Shown: in pieces, positions 1-9,414 of the stretch
Layout of the letters: every line of letters starts with the position of its first letter
How positions within the stretch are numbered: position 1 is the first letter of the stretch
Made by a program: the position numbers and the translations under genes
NCBI RefSeq assembly: GCF_014195585.1
Contig: NZ_JACICA010000005.1
Span: 100,985-164,984, forward strand
DNA: 64,000 nt
Origin: Alloprevotella rava
GTDB lineage: Bacteria > Bacteroidota > Bacteroidia > Bacteroidales > Bacteroidaceae
Reading direction: 5' to 3'
The notes under the pieces: model-generated
Databases searched by the model: none
Seen by the model: only the letters and a program-made list of their open reading frames with translations
What the model was told of the DNA's origin: nothing

Positions 1-1157
1 TGACAAAGGGCGACATCGTTGCCGTGGAATCTGCGCCAGGTCACGACATCGGCGTGGTCACACTAACGGGACAGCTTGTGCCCTTGCAGATGAAGAAGGC
101 CAACCTCAAGCCGGAGAACGACATCAAGCGCGTGTATCGCAAAGCACGCGAGACAGACATCGAGAAATGGAACGAATCCAAGGCGCTGGAGGAGAACACC
201 ATGATTCGCTCCCGACAAATTGCGAAAGAATTAGACCTGGACATGAAAATTGGCGATGTGGAATACCAGGGCGATGGGAATAAAGCCATCTTCTATTATA
301 TCGCCGATCAACGCGTGGACTTCCGCAAGCTCATCAAGGTCTTGGCCGACGAGTTTCATGTGCGCATCGAGATGAAACAAATAGGTGCGCGTCAGGAGGC
401 AGGACGCATCGGTGGCATTGGCCCTTGTGGGCGCGAACTCTGCTGCGCCACCTGGATGAAAAACTTCAACAGCGTGAGCACAACTGCGGTGCGCGTGCAG
501 GACATCTCCCCAAATCCGCAGAAACTGGCGGGACAGTGCGCCAAACTGAAATGCTGTCTCAACTACGAGGTGGACACCTATATGGAGGCGAGTCAGCAAC
601 TGCCCGACCGCCGCATAGAGCTGGAAACGGCCGATGCTACTTTCTATTTCTTCAAAGCCGATATCCTGGCGGGCCTCGTGACTTATTCGTCCGACAAACG
701 CCTGGCGGCCAACCTCACGGTGATAACTACCGAACGCGCCAAAGAGGTAATGGACATGAACAAGCGGGGCGAGAAACCGCTACAACTCGCCGAGGAAACG
801 GCAGCTGAACCGAAATGTCCCGTGGATCTCGTGGAACAGGAGAGCCTCACCCGCTTCGACCGTAGTCGCAACAAGCGCCGCGGCGGCCGCAATAAGTCCA
901 TGGGCGAACGCCCCAACAACGGCGGCGAAGCGCGCCAGGCCGACAAACGCCCCAATAATGCCCCCAACAAGCGGGTGGCAGAGGATGGCAACCGCCCTAC
1001 GGACAATGCCAACCGCCCGGCAGAGGCTGCCCAAGCCGACAGGCGGGGCGAGCAACGCCGCAATAACCGACCGCGCCCCGACCGTCGTAACAACCGGCCG
1101 CGCGGACCACAGAACCGAAACAACCAAGCTGCCGACAACAATGCTCTGCAAGCCTAA
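1..1157 (+). CDS. ricT: RicT/PSP1-domain protein, 5' end cut by window edge
   Basis: The open frame runs in from the left edge, so the true start lies outside the window. The PSP1 core carries the paired cysteine clusters GPCGRELCC (about bases 418-447) and CAKLKCC (about 538-558), the signature of the YaaT/RicT family; in Bacillus RicT belongs to a Fe-S-containing complex that affects RNase Y. From about base 850 the protein becomes a low-complexity tail rich in Arg, Asn, Pro and Gln, likely disordered. Its last 17 bases overlap gldH, so the two are co-transcribed. The family is clear; its role in Bacteroidota is not established. Confidence 0.9.
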   Translation, partial: TKGDIVAVESAPGHDIGVVTLTGQLVPLQMKKANLKPENDIKRVYRKARETDIEKWNESKALEENTMIRSRQIAKELDLDMKIGDVEYQGDGNKAIFYYIADQRVDFRKLIKVLADEFHVRIEMKQIGARQEAGRIGGIGPCGRELCCATWMKNFNSVSTTAVRVQDISPNPQKLAGQCAKLKCCLNYEVDTYMEASQQLPDRRIELETADATFYFFKADILAGLVTYSSDKRLAANLTVITTERAKEVMDMNKRGEKPLQLAEETAAEPKCPVDLVEQESLTRFDRSRNKRRGGRNKSMGERPNNGGEARQADKRPNNAPNKRVAEDGNRPTDNANRPAEAAQADRRGEQRRNNRPRPDRRNNRPRGPQNRNNQAADNNALQA

Positions 1158-1632
1158 GAAGCTCTTCGTTGGCCTCGCGCCGCTCTTCGTTCTGCTGCTC
1201 CTCATCCTTGGGAGCTGCGGGCAACGCCGCGTGGAAACGTTCAGCTTCCGTGCCACGCCCGTGGACGGATGGGAAACAACGGATTCGCTGGTCTTTCCCA
1301 TCGACAGCATCCACCAATCTGGCCGCTACCGCCTCAGCATCGGCGTGCGCACATCGGCCGCCTATCCCTACCCCTTCCAGACCCTGGCCTTGAATGTCAC
1401 CACCCGACTGCAAGGAAGAAAGGTGGAGCGCGACACGGCCCTTTGCCATCTCACCAACAAAGACGGCGATGTCAACGGACAGGGCGTGAGTCTCTACCAA
1501 TACGAGTTTCCCGTTTGTGAACTGCACCTCGAAAAAGGACAGAAAGGTACTATCACCGTGCAGCATCTCATGCGCCGCAATCTCCTCCCTGGAGTGGCCA
1601 ACGTGGGGATACGCCTCGAGCTCATCCCCTGA
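1141..1632 (+). CDS. gldH: Gliding-motility-type lipoprotein GldH
   Basis: A 163-residue lipoprotein. The start at 1141 is chosen because it directly precedes a signal peptide (Met-Leu-Cys-Lys-Pro-Lys-Lys, then a Leu-rich core) ending in the lipobox LGSC. The mature part is a small predicted beta-rich domain with the GldH-like pattern of one short periplasmic or outer-membrane module of about 140 residues. GldH is needed for gliding and type IX secretion in Flavobacterium; many non-gliding Bacteroidales keep it. It overlaps the end of ricT by 17 bases in another frame, a pairing often seen in Bacteroidota. Two other T9SS genes, porW and porX, are in the window but not adjacent. Confidence 0.85.
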   Translation: MLCKPKKLFVGLAPLFVLLLLILGSCGQRRVETFSFRATPVDGWETTDSLVFPIDSIHQSGRYRLSIGVRTSAAYPYPFQTLALNVTTRLQGRKVERDTALCHLTNKDGDVNGQGVSLYQYEFPVCELHLEKGQKGTITVQHLMRRNLLPGVANVGIRLELIP

Positions 1633-1733
1633 CCCTTGAAAACGCCAACAGAGCGTTTCGACAAAAAAAATATTCATGAAGTCCGCGCGACTTCCTCAAT
1701 CATAACAAAGAATCATTCCTCATTCACACAACA

Positions 1734-3440
1734 ATGACAACTGCTGATTATCTGATTATCTTCAGTAAAATCCTGGGAGCACTGGCTCTACTCATCTATG
1801 GTATGAAAGTAATGAGCGAGGCCCTTCAGAAAATGGCCGGCTCGCAACTCCGACACATCCTCGGAGCCATGACAACAAACCGCCTGACAGGTATGCTCAC
1901 GGGTACGTTTATCACCTGCGCCGTGCAGTCCTCTTCGGCCACCACCGTGATGACTGTGTCCTTCGTCAATGCCGGACTTCTCACGCTGGCACAGGCCATC
2001 TCCGTCATCATGGGTGCCAACATCGGTACGACGCTCACGGCTTGGATCATGTCCCTGGGCTACAATGTCGACCTCACCATGGCCGTATTCCCCGCCTTCT
2101 TTGTGGGAATCATCCTCATCTACTCCAAACGATACCGCTACATTGGCGACTTCCTCTTCGGTATCGCTTTTCTCTTCTTCGCCCTTGTTCTGCTGAGCGG
2201 CGCGGGTACTGACCTCGATCTTCAGCACAACCCCGACGCCATCAACTTCTTCAGCTCCTTCGACATCAATAGTCGCTGGACCATCTTCCTCTTCCTCTTC
2301 ATCGGTACGATCATCACCTGCCTCGTGCAAAGCTCTGCAGCCGTCATGGCCATCACCATCCTGCTCTGCTCCACAGGTGTGCTACCCATCTATCTGGGCA
2401 TAGCGCTCGTTATGGGTGAGAACATCGGCACAACGGCCACAGCCAATCTCGCCGCACTGGGAGCTAACACGCAGGCGCGCCGTGCAGCCCTTGCCCACCT
2501 CTTCTTCAATGTCATCGGCGTCGTATGGATCATGTGCCTGTTCTATCCTTTCGTGGACATGGTTTGTTCCGTTGTGGGCTACAACCCCGCCGACACCACC
2601 ATCAGTGTGGCACAGCGCGCGGCCATCCTCCCCATCGTGCTGGCTGCCTTCCACACAGCGTTCAACGTGACCAACACGGCCCTGCTCATCGGCTTCATCC
2701 CGCAGCTCGAGCGCCTCGTATGCTTCGTTCTTCCCGTCAAGGAAACTGGCGAAGAGGAGGACTTCCGCCTGCGCTTCATCCAGGTGGGCATCATGAAAAC
2801 GCCCGAGTTGAGCGTGTTTGAGGCACAGAAAGAAATCTCCAGCTTCGGCGAGCGCATACAGCGTATGTTTGGCATGGTGCAGGATTTGCTCCACGAGCAG
2901 AACCACGAAACCGCCGCTAAAATCGTGGAACGCATCAAGAAATACGAGGTCATCAGCGACAGCATGGAGATTGAGATTGCCAAATACCTCGACCAAGTGA
3001 GCAACGCCCATCTCAGTGATGACACGAAGATGAAAATCCGCAATATGTTGCGCGAAATCAGCGAGATAGAGAGCATCGGCGACAGCTGCTACAACCTGGC
3101 ACGCACCATCTCCCAAGGCCGCAACACCAAAGAGCAGTTCACACCTGAACTGCGCGAGAACATTCTCCAGATGTTCAAGCTCACCAACGACGCCTTAACG
3201 CAGATGAACTACACCTTCCAGCACAACCGCGAAAAGGTGGATGTGAACAAATCTTTCGAGATTGAAAACGACATCAACAACCTGCGCGAACGTCTGCGCG
3301 ACCAGAACATCGACAATGTCAACGAACATAAGTATTCCTACGACCTCGGAACGGCCTACATCGACATTATCCAAGAGTGCGAAAAGCTCGGCGACTATGT
3401 CATCAACGTGGTGCAGGCCCGCATGAATCTGAGAAGGTAA
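1734..3440 (+). CDS. Na+/phosphate cotransporter, PNaS family with PhoU-like tail
   Basis: A 568-residue inner-membrane protein. The first ~340 residues hold two inverted membrane repeats, each with the family glutamine-serine motif: VQSSSATT (about residues 63-70) and VQSSAAV (about 197-203). Both repeats also have a GxNIGTT signature (GANIGTTLT, GENIGTTAT). Residues ~350-568 are a helical PhoU-like domain rich in charged heptads. The family couples inward phosphate transport to sodium; the PhoU-like part is thought to regulate it. The gene follows gldH by about 100 bases and ends in a strong hairpin made from a dispersed repeat (3621-3656). Exact substrate is inferred from family only. Confidence 0.9.
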   Translation: MTTADYLIIFSKILGALALLIYGMKVMSEALQKMAGSQLRHILGAMTTNRLTGMLTGTFITCAVQSSSATTVMTVSFVNAGLLTLAQAISVIMGANIGTTLTAWIMSLGYNVDLTMAVFPAFFVGIILIYSKRYRYIGDFLFGIAFLFFALVLLSGAGTDLDLQHNPDAINFFSSFDINSRWTIFLFLFIGTIITCLVQSSAAVMAITILLCSTGVLPIYLGIALVMGENIGTTATANLAALGANTQARRAALAHLFFNVIGVVWIMCLFYPFVDMVCSVVGYNPADTTISVAQRAAILPIVLAAFHTAFNVTNTALLIGFIPQLERLVCFVLPVKETGEEEDFRLRFIQVGIMKTPELSVFEAQKEISSFGERIQRMFGMVQDLLHEQNHETAAKIVERIKKYEVISDSMEIEIAKYLDQVSNAHLSDDTKMKIRNMLREISEIESIGDSCYNLARTISQGRNTKEQFTPELRENILQMFKLTNDALTQMNYTFQHNREKVDVNKSFEIENDINNLRERLRDQNIDNVNEHKYSYDLGTAYIDIIQECEKLGDYVINVVQARMNLRR

Positions 3441-3488
3441 TAAAAGGAGAGGAGGCCCACTCCAGCAAAGCTCAGACAGGTCCTGATT

Positions 3489-3566
3489 CTTCAGACTGGT
3501 CCGACCAGTCCGATTTCTCCCCAAAAGGCCCTCCGACTGGTCCGACCAGTCCGACCAGTCAGATCC
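3489..3566. repeat. 9-bp tandem repeat array (family B)
   Basis: Two short arrays built from the 9-base unit GACCAGTCC and its reverse complement GGACTGGTC. Where the two orientations meet they form an inverted repeat (GACTGGTC then GACCAGTC). The arrays lie 3' of the phosphate transporter. Confidence 0.9.
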
Positions 3567-3577
3567 CACCAAAAATG

Positions 3578-3648
3578 CAATAAGGCTATCAGCTGACGCA
3601 ATAAGGCTATCAGTTCACAGAATAAGGCTGTCAATCGACAGCCTTATT
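3578..3648. repeat. 21-bp repeat array (family A)
   Basis: Three units with 21-base spacing, each starting AATAAGGCT and carrying a CAGCTGAC-like core. The last unit folds back on itself and forms the terminator of the phosphate transporter gene. Confidence 0.85.
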
Positions 3649-3656
3649 CTGTTTTT
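3621..3656 (+). terminator. Intrinsic terminator of the phosphate transporter gene
   Basis: A perfect 12-bp stem, AATAAGGCTGTC pairing with GACAGCCTTATT, with a 4-base loop (AATC), followed by CTGTTTTT. It is formed from a family A repeat. Confidence 0.85.
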
Positions 3657-3689
3657 GCGCAGAAGCTCTTTCAGCCAAAGAAGGCACAC

Positions 3690-3732
3690 AAAAAATCTCC
3701 GATGAGTCGGACGAGCCGGACTAATCGGAGAT
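3690..3732 (-). terminator. Likely terminator of asd, built from family B-like repeats
   Basis: On the minus strand ATCTCCGAT pairs with ATCGGAGAT (9 bp). Inside is a second pairing between AGTCCGG and CCGACT (one bulged C), and the stem is followed by TTTTTT. The inner sequence is a diverged family B array. It lies about 90 bases past the asd stop. Confidence 0.7.
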
Positions 3733-3738
3733 GTAAGC

Positions 3739-3786
3739 AAGTGGTAGCCGAGTACTCCCCCTCATGGGGGAGGTGGAGGGGGCTCT
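3739..3786 (+). repeat. Family C repeat (hairpin element)
   Basis: The element has the form AAGTGGTAGCCGAG, then ACTCCCCCTCATGGGGGAG (7-bp stem, TCAT loop), then GTGGAGGGGGCT. It sits between the convergent phosphate transporter and asd genes. The whole 3441-3819 spacer is a cluster of B, A and C repeats; no gene is seen in it. Confidence 0.85.
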
Positions 3787-3819
3787 CTGGAGGGCGGTAG
3801 CCTTCCTTTTCCCTTTTTC

Positions 3820-4824
3820 TTATTTTTTATCCACCAAATATTCTGCAATCTGGACAGCGTTGAGGGCTGCGCCTTTGCGGATTTGGTCGCCAGTGAGCCA
3901 AAGCGTCAGGCCGTTTTCGTTGGCCAAATCTTTGCGCACACGGCCCACGTAGATATCGTCCTTACCGGCACTCTCGAGCGGCATGGGATAGACGTAGTTC
4001 TGCGGGTCGTCGACGAGCGTCACACCGGGAGCAGCGGCGAGCACCTTGCGGGCTTCCTCCGCTGTGATGGGGCGTTCCGTTTCGAGCCATACGCTTTCGC
4101 TGTGGCTGCGGAGCGAACTGATGCGGACACACGTTGCGCTGGTCTGCACATCGCTGTGCATGATTTTGCGCGTCTCGTGGTACATTTTCATTTCCTCCTT
4201 CGTGTAGTCGGTTTCTGTGAACACATCAATTTGCGGAATCACGTTGTAGGCCAGCTGGTGGGGGAACTTCTTGATGGTCTCCACCTTGCCCGTCTCCAAG
4301 AGCTCTTTGTACTGCTGCTGGAGTTCGGCCATGGCGGCTGCACCCGCTCCGCTCGCGCTCTGGTAGGAGGCAATGTGGATGCGGCGGATGTGGCTGAGTT
4401 GTTCGAGGGGTTTGAGCACCACTACCATCATGATGGTGGTGCAGTTGGGGTTGGCAATGATGCCTCGGGGGCGGTTGAGCGCGTCCTCAGCGTTGCATTC
4501 GGGCACTACGAGGGGCACATCCTCGTCCATGCGGAAGGCGCTGGAATTGTCGATCATGATCGCGCCATATTTCGTGATGGTGTCGGCAAACTCCTTCGAT
4601 GTGCCTGCTCCGGCACTGGTGAAGGCGAAGTCTACACCCTTGAAGTCGTCGTTGTGCTGCAAGAGTTTCACCTCATATTCCTTACCCCGAAATTCATATT
4701 TCGTTCCTGCACTGCGAGCGCTGCCGAAGAGCAGGAGTTCGTCAATGGGAAAATTACGTTCGGCCAAGATGCGGAGAAGCTCCTGACCCACGGCGCCGCT
4801 GGCACCAACGATGGCTACTTTCAT
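3820..4824 (-). CDS. asd: Aspartate-semialdehyde dehydrogenase
   Basis: A 334-residue enzyme that reduces aspartyl phosphate to aspartate semialdehyde, the branch point to lysine, diaminopimelate, threonine and methionine. The start at 4824 places the NADP-binding motif GASGAVGQE at residues ~7-15; upstream in-frame codons would add 51 residues unlike the family and are rejected. The catalytic cysteine lies in NPNCTTIM (about residue 130), and the length is normal. The gene is transcribed alone, divergent from the antiporter gene. A TATTTTTG box on the minus strand (4911-4918) is a likely promoter -7 element, without a convincing -33 match. Confidence 0.95.
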   Translation of the reverse strand: MKVAIVGASGAVGQELLRILAERNFPIDELLLFGSARSAGTKYEFRGKEYEVKLLQHNDDFKGVDFAFTSAGAGTSKEFADTITKYGAIMIDNSSAFRMDEDVPLVVPECNAEDALNRPRGIIANPNCTTIMMVVVLKPLEQLSHIRRIHIASYQSASGAGAAAMAELQQQYKELLETGKVETIKKFPHQLAYNVIPQIDVFTETDYTKEEMKMYHETRKIMHSDVQTSATCVRISSLRSHSESVWLETERPITAEEARKVLAAAPGVTLVDDPQNYVYPMPLESAGKDDIYVGRVRKDLANENGLTLWLTGDQIRKGAALNAVQIAEYLVDKK

Positions 4825-4910
4825 ACGTTTATCTTTTATTATAGTATTGTTGACATATCTCTCAACGGCATTTGTGCTACATGGAAATAGTCCAAAGCCG
4901 TTTGTGGGCG

Positions 4911-4918
4911 CAAAAATA
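4911..4918 (-). promoter_or_regulatory. Possible -7 box for asd
   Basis: TATTTTTG on the minus strand fits the Bacteroidetes TAnnTTTG box, about 90 bases before the asd start. No good TTTG lies at the expected -33 distance. Confidence 0.45.
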
Positions 4919-4962
4919 GAGATTTCAGCGGGAAATGCAGGGACTGTTGGGAGAAAATTAGG

Positions 4963-4970
4963 TATCTTTG
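4963..4970 (+). promoter_or_regulatory. Possible -7 box for the antiporter gene
   Basis: TATCTTTG matches TAnnTTTG exactly, about 29 bases before the GTG start at 4999. The -33 element is not convincing (TTG lies too close). Confidence 0.5.
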
Positions 4971-4998
4971 CGCCCATAAAATTTAGAAAGTCCCCACA

Positions 4999-7047
4999 GT
5001 GATCAACTCTCTGAGCGAATACTTCCCCATTACCGACCCAACGTGGATATTTTTCATCGTCCTAAGCATCATCCTCTTAGCGCCGATGGTGTTGGAACGC
5101 TTGCGCGTGCCGTCGATTGTGGGCATGATTCTGGCGGGCATCGCCATTGGTCCTCACGGTGGCGAAGTGCTCAATCGCGACGCGTCGTTTGAGCTCTTCG
5201 GCAAGGTGGGACTTTATTATATCATGTTCCTTGCCTCTTTGGAGATGAACCTCCAGGATGTGGAAAAAATTCGCTGGAAGGCCCTCGTCTTCGGCTTGCT
5301 GACGTTTGCCATCCCGATAGTGATGGGCACGGCGGCCAACCTCTGGATTTTGGGTACAGCGGTGGCCACGGCGGTTTTGATGGGTGCGATGTACGCTTCC
5401 CATACGCTGCTGCCCTACCCCATTGTGTTGCGATACGGCGTGGCGCAGCGACTGAGCGTTAACCTGGCTGTGGGGAGTACCATCGTGGCCGACACGCTCA
5501 CGCTCCTTGTGCTGGCCGTAGTGGGCGGTATCTTCAAGGAGCACACCACAGGGCTCTACTGGGTTTGGCTCGTGGTGAAAATCATTCTCATTGGTGCGTT
5601 CATCGTCTATGCCTTTCCGCGCGTGAGTCGGTGGTTCTTCCGCCGGGTCAACGACGGCGTGGTGCAATACATCTTCGTCCTGGGCATGGTCTTCTTAGGC
5701 GCGGGCCTGATGGAGATTGTGGGCATGGAAGGCATCTTGGGAGCTTTCCTCGTGGGCTTCGTGCTCAACAAACAAATCCCAGCCACCAGTCCGCTGATGA
5801 ACCATATCGAGTTTATCGGCAACGCATTATTTATCCCCTATTTCTTGATTGGCGTGGGCATGCTCATTGATGTGCGCGCGCTCATGGACCTCCGCGCCGT
5901 GGAGGTGGCAGTGGTGATGATTGTGGTGAGCATCATTTCAAAATGGGCAGCGGCTTTCGCAGCGCAACGTCTTTACGGACTCTCCAAGCTCGACCGCCGA
6001 CTGATGTTCGGCCTTACTACGGCGCGCGCGGCGGCCACACTGGCCATCGTCTTGGTGGGCTATCGCATCATGATGCCCAACGGGGAGCGACTCTTCGGTG
6101 AGGAGGTGCTCAACGGCACGATGATTCTGATTTTGGTGACGTGTATTTGCAGCTCGTTCACAACGGAGAGTGCCAGCCGGAGTTTGGCGGCCTCTTCGCC
6201 AACAGTTGGGCAGAAAACCCACACGGAAGACCGCCTGGTCATCGCTCTCTCCAATCCTGACACGGTGGATCCGCTGGTGAATCTCGCCTTGATGCTGCGC
6301 CGTCCGAAATCGGCTCTGCCTCTCTCGGCCGTCAACATTGTGTTGGAGGGCAACGAGGAGCGACAACGGCAGGGGCGCAAGGACCTGGAGCGCGCAGCGC
6401 ATATCGCGGCGGCGGCCAACGTGAGGATGCTGACCCACAGCCGTTGGTCGGTGAACGTGGTGTCGGGGTTGACGCACGCCATGAAGGAATTGGACGCCAG
6501 CGACCTTATCATCGGTCTCCACCAGCGGGCGCGAATCTTCGAGAGCTTCTTCGGACAGCTCTCCACCGACCTCGTGAGCTCCGTCGACCGCCAGATTATC
6601 GTTTACCGCGCTTTCATACCCATCAACACGGTGCGACGCATCCACCTCGTAGTGCCGAAAAAGGCGGAATATGAGCCTTACTTCGGACTCTGGGCCGAAC
6701 GCATCGCACAACTCTCGGCACAACTCAGTTGCACGGTGGAGGTTTACAGCGGACAGATCACGCTCAACGCTGTGGAGGAGTATTGGAAGAAAAATCGCCT
6801 CAATGTGGCGGCACAATATCATGTGTACCATTCCTGGAAGGACTATCTGCCATTGGCGCACAACGTGAAGAACGACCACCTGGTGTGCTTCGTCATGGCG
6901 CGTCAGGGCAACATCTCGCGCCACCATTATATGGAGCAACTGGCCACGCAGCTGGAGCGTTATTTCTCCTCGCGCAACCTCATGCTCATCTATCCTGCTC
7001 GCTATCGCGGTACTTATGGCAATACCAATGTGCTGGTGGCGAAGTAA
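4999..7047 (+). CDS. Cation:proton antiporter (CPA2 type) with cytosolic C-terminal domain
   Basis: A 682-residue protein. Residues ~10-400 are very hydrophobic with about 11-13 predicted membrane segments, typical of a Na+(K+)/H+ exchanger domain. Residues ~420-682 are soluble; the arrangement resembles antiporters with a universal-stress-like regulatory domain. The start is taken as GTG at 4999, directly before the first membrane segment; no in-frame ATG fits better. It is divergent from asd and followed, after a short family B array, by the LtaS-like gene. The transported ion cannot be told from sequence alone. Confidence 0.85.
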   Translation: MINSLSEYFPITDPTWIFFIVLSIILLAPMVLERLRVPSIVGMILAGIAIGPHGGEVLNRDASFELFGKVGLYYIMFLASLEMNLQDVEKIRWKALVFGLLTFAIPIVMGTAANLWILGTAVATAVLMGAMYASHTLLPYPIVLRYGVAQRLSVNLAVGSTIVADTLTLLVLAVVGGIFKEHTTGLYWVWLVVKIILIGAFIVYAFPRVSRWFFRRVNDGVVQYIFVLGMVFLGAGLMEIVGMEGILGAFLVGFVLNKQIPATSPLMNHIEFIGNALFIPYFLIGVGMLIDVRALMDLRAVEVAVVMIVVSIISKWAAAFAAQRLYGLSKLDRRLMFGLTTARAAATLAIVLVGYRIMMPNGERLFGEEVLNGTMILILVTCICSSFTTESASRSLAASSPTVGQKTHTEDRLVIALSNPDTVDPLVNLALMLRRPKSALPLSAVNIVLEGNEERQRQGRKDLERAAHIAAAANVRMLTHSRWSVNVVSGLTHAMKELDASDLIIGLHQRARIFESFFGQLSTDLVSSVDRQIIVYRAFIPINTVRRIHLVVPKKAEYEPYFGLWAERIAQLSAQLSCTVEVYSGQITLNAVEEYWKKNRLNVAAQYHVYHSWKDYLPLAHNVKNDHLVCFVMARQGNISRHHYMEQLATQLERYFSSRNLMLIYPARYRGTYGNTNVLVAK

Positions 7048-7054
7048 TTGAATA

Positions 7055-7107
7055 TCGGAGAAGTCGGACCAGTCAGACCCGTCCGACAAGTCCGACCAGT
7101 CAGACTC
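7055..7107. repeat. 9-bp tandem repeat array (family B)
   Basis: Variants of TCCGACCAG in tandem between two co-directional genes. The array fills almost the whole spacer before the LtaS-like gene. Confidence 0.85.
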
Positions 7108-7132
7108 TCTCTTACTAAAACAAAATCTAAAT

Positions 7133-9034
7133 ATGAAACGTGCTTTTCGTCTTTTTCTTTATCTCCTGAGCGTCCATGCGGCGGCTCTGGCGCTGCTCAG
7201 CGTGCTGCGCTTGGTGCTCTATATTGTGATGAGTGAGCAGGTAGGGCCTGAGGCCGCATCGGTTTGGCCGGCTTTCCTGCGCGGCGTTTGGTTCGACAAT
7301 GTGGTGGCTTGCTATGTCATGCTGCCAGCACTCGTTGTGGCCCTGGTGGCTACGGCGGTGGGCTATTTCCGTCGGCCGCTGCTGCGGGGCTTGAACGTGT
7401 GGTTTGGCGTAGCTTATAGCCTGGTGCTGATGTGCTCCGCGGCCAATATCCCCTACTTCGCCTATTTCTCCCGAACGCTCAATTCGAGCATCTGGGAATG
7501 GAAAAGCTATGTGGGACAAACGGCCGGAATGGTATTCGGCGAGGCGTCGTGGCGCAAATATATCCTGCTCTACATCGTCCTTGTGGCACTCTTCTCCCTC
7601 CTGCTGTGGTGGCTGGGAAGGCGCACGGCGCGGCAACTTGAACGTGTGCCGGCGCGGGGCAGATGGAAAGGCGTGGCACTACTCTTGCCGCTCATCGGAC
7701 TCTGTCTCTTTGGCATTCGCGGCCGCATGGGCTACAACCCCATCAAGGTGTCGGCGGCCTACTATTGCGACAACGCCATTCTCAACCAGTTGGGCATCAA
7801 TCCGGCGTTCTGCCTACTGCGCTCCACGCTCGACGATGCGCGGCCGGAGAACCAACGCCTCCACCTCATGGACGACAATGAGGCGGTACGCAACGTGCAG
7901 GCATATCTCGGACGAGAGGGACTACCAGGCGATTCGCCCCTGGCGTGTCGCATACAGCCCGAAGGAGAGCCCACGGGAAAGAACGTAGTGGTGGTGCTGA
8001 TGGAGTCGCTAAGCGCGAAACTCATGGGGCGCTTCGGCAACCCCGACCATCTGACGCCACACCTCGATTCGCTCTATCAGCATTCGCTCAGTTTTGCCAA
8101 TTTCTACTCGGCAGGAAATCATACGAACAACGGAATTTTCTCTACATTCTACGGTTTTCCCAGTATCTTGAAACGGAACGCTATGAAAGGCTCGGTAGTG
8201 CCGCGCTACGAGGGACTGCCCACCGTTCTGCGCGATAAGGGCTACAGCACACTGTTCTTTATGACCCACGAGGCGCAGTACGACAACATGAACGCGTTCC
8301 TGCGCACCAATGGCTTTGAGGAGATCTACTCGCAGGAGAACTACCCGCGCGAAAAAATTGCCAACCACTTCGGCGTGGCGGACGACTATCTATTCTCCTA
8401 CGCCTTGCCCATCCTGCGGCGCAAAGCCGAGAGCGGCCGGCCTTTCTTTGCCACACTGCTCACCATCTCCAACCATCCGCCCTACATCATCCAGCCCTAT
8501 TTCCACCCGCGCCACAAAGATCCGGAGCGCGCCATTGTGGAGTATGCCGACTGGGCGGTGGGCGAATTTATGAAAGCTGCCGCGCGCGAACCGTGGTTCA
8601 AAAACACCATCTTCGTTTTCTTGGGCGACCACGGAAAGAAGCTCGGCGCCGACGGCTATGAGGTGGAGGAGAGTTTCAACCACATTCCGCTCATCATCTA
8701 CAACAGCGGCCTACCTGCGGAGGAGCGCCTGGATTTTGCAGGTCAAATCGATGTTGGTCCAACCCTCCTGGGTATGCTCCGCCTGCCCTACGTGCAGCGC
8801 AACTTTGGTATCGACCTCCTGCGGGAGCGTCGGGAGATGATGTTCTACTGCGCCGACGAGGTGATGTGCGCACGCGATGCCAACCATCTCTATATCTACA
8901 ATCCCTCTGCCTCTCGCGATTTCTGCTACGATACTTCGCGCCCCGGTTTCCACCCCACAAAGATGTCCGCGCCCTATCAGCGCCTCAAAAAATATCTCTT
9001 CTCCAACTTGCAGGCAAGCGAGAAGTTGAGGTAG
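7133..9034 (+). CDS. LtaS/MdoB-family sulfatase-fold membrane transferase
   Basis: A 633-residue protein with about five N-terminal membrane segments (residues ~8-200) followed by an alkaline-phosphatase-superfamily domain outside the membrane. Visible motifs are VVVLMESLSAK (metal site start), NHTNNGIFST (likely nucleophile Thr) and FLGDHGKK (C-terminal metal site). Family members transfer glycerol-phosphate or phosphoethanolamine to envelope glycans. Gram-negative members act on glucans or lipid-linked sugars, so lipoteichoic acid is an unlikely product here; the substrate is unknown. It is probably co-transcribed with the antiporter or has its own weak promoter in the repeat-filled spacer. 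Confidence 0.85.
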   Translation: MKRAFRLFLYLLSVHAAALALLSVLRLVLYIVMSEQVGPEAASVWPAFLRGVWFDNVVACYVMLPALVVALVATAVGYFRRPLLRGLNVWFGVAYSLVLMCSAANIPYFAYFSRTLNSSIWEWKSYVGQTAGMVFGEASWRKYILLYIVLVALFSLLLWWLGRRTARQLERVPARGRWKGVALLLPLIGLCLFGIRGRMGYNPIKVSAAYYCDNAILNQLGINPAFCLLRSTLDDARPENQRLHLMDDNEAVRNVQAYLGREGLPGDSPLACRIQPEGEPTGKNVVVVLMESLSAKLMGRFGNPDHLTPHLDSLYQHSLSFANFYSAGNHTNNGIFSTFYGFPSILKRNAMKGSVVPRYEGLPTVLRDKGYSTLFFMTHEAQYDNMNAFLRTNGFEEIYSQENYPREKIANHFGVADDYLFSYALPILRRKAESGRPFFATLLTISNHPPYIIQPYFHPRHKDPERAIVEYADWAVGEFMKAAAREPWFKNTIFVFLGDHGKKLGADGYEVEESFNHIPLIIYNSGLPAEERLDFAGQIDVGPTLLGMLRLPYVQRNFGIDLLRERREMMFYCADEVMCARDANHLYIYNPSASRDFCYDTSRPGFHPTKMSAPYQRLKKYLFSNLQASEKLR

Positions 9035-9076
9035 AGGAGGAAGGCTTTGAGAAGGCTTTCCATGCCTCACAAATAC

Positions 9077-9147
9077 CCTTATTGCCTCGGCTGACGCAAT
9101 AAAGAAGTCAGCTGACAGCCTTATTGCGCTGGCTGACACAATAAGGA
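9077..9147. repeat. 21-bp repeat array (family A)
   Basis: Inverted and direct copies of the CCTTATTG / CAGCTGAC unit. The central part is a near-palindrome around GTCAGCTGAC. It lies just past the stop of the LtaS-like gene, where it could end transcription. Confidence 0.85.
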
Positions 9148-9252
9148 AATATTCGCCGTTTTTCAACCCACGAATTTTCACAAAAGGGGCGAAGAAACAC
9201 AAATTCAGAGTCCCCTCCATCTCCCTCATAAGTGAGAGTGCTCAACCTTGGT

Positions 9253-9297
9253 CCTCGGACTTGTCAGACTATTCAGACTGGTCGGACTGGTCTGAAA
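9253..9297. repeat. 9-bp tandem repeat array (family B)
   Basis: Tandem GGACTGGTC-type units. They lie between the family A array and the family C hairpin in the convergent spacer 9035-9414, which holds no gene. Confidence 0.85.
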
Positions 9298-9386
9298 ATA
9301 AAAAAGGCTACCAAACGCAAGTGGCAGCCGAGCACTCCCCTCTCATGGGGGAGATGGAGGGGGCTTTGAGAGGGCGGTAGCCTTTT
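9288..9386 (-). terminator. Terminator of dacB, containing a family C repeat
   Basis: A family C element (9318-9366) is enclosed by a perfect 11-bp outer stem: AAAAGGCTACC at 9301-9311 and GGTAGCCTTTT at 9375-9385. On the minus strand it is followed by a T-rich run (TTTTTTATTTT). It lies about 30 bases past the dacB stop. Confidence 0.75.
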
Positions 9387-9414
9387 CTTCTTTCGCCTTT
9401 ATTTTTTCTTTTTC

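Noticed and set aside
3489..3566. CRISPR-like array
   Set aside because: Units are 9 bases in direct contact with no unique spacers between them, and no cas gene is in the window. The same holds for the 21-base arrays.
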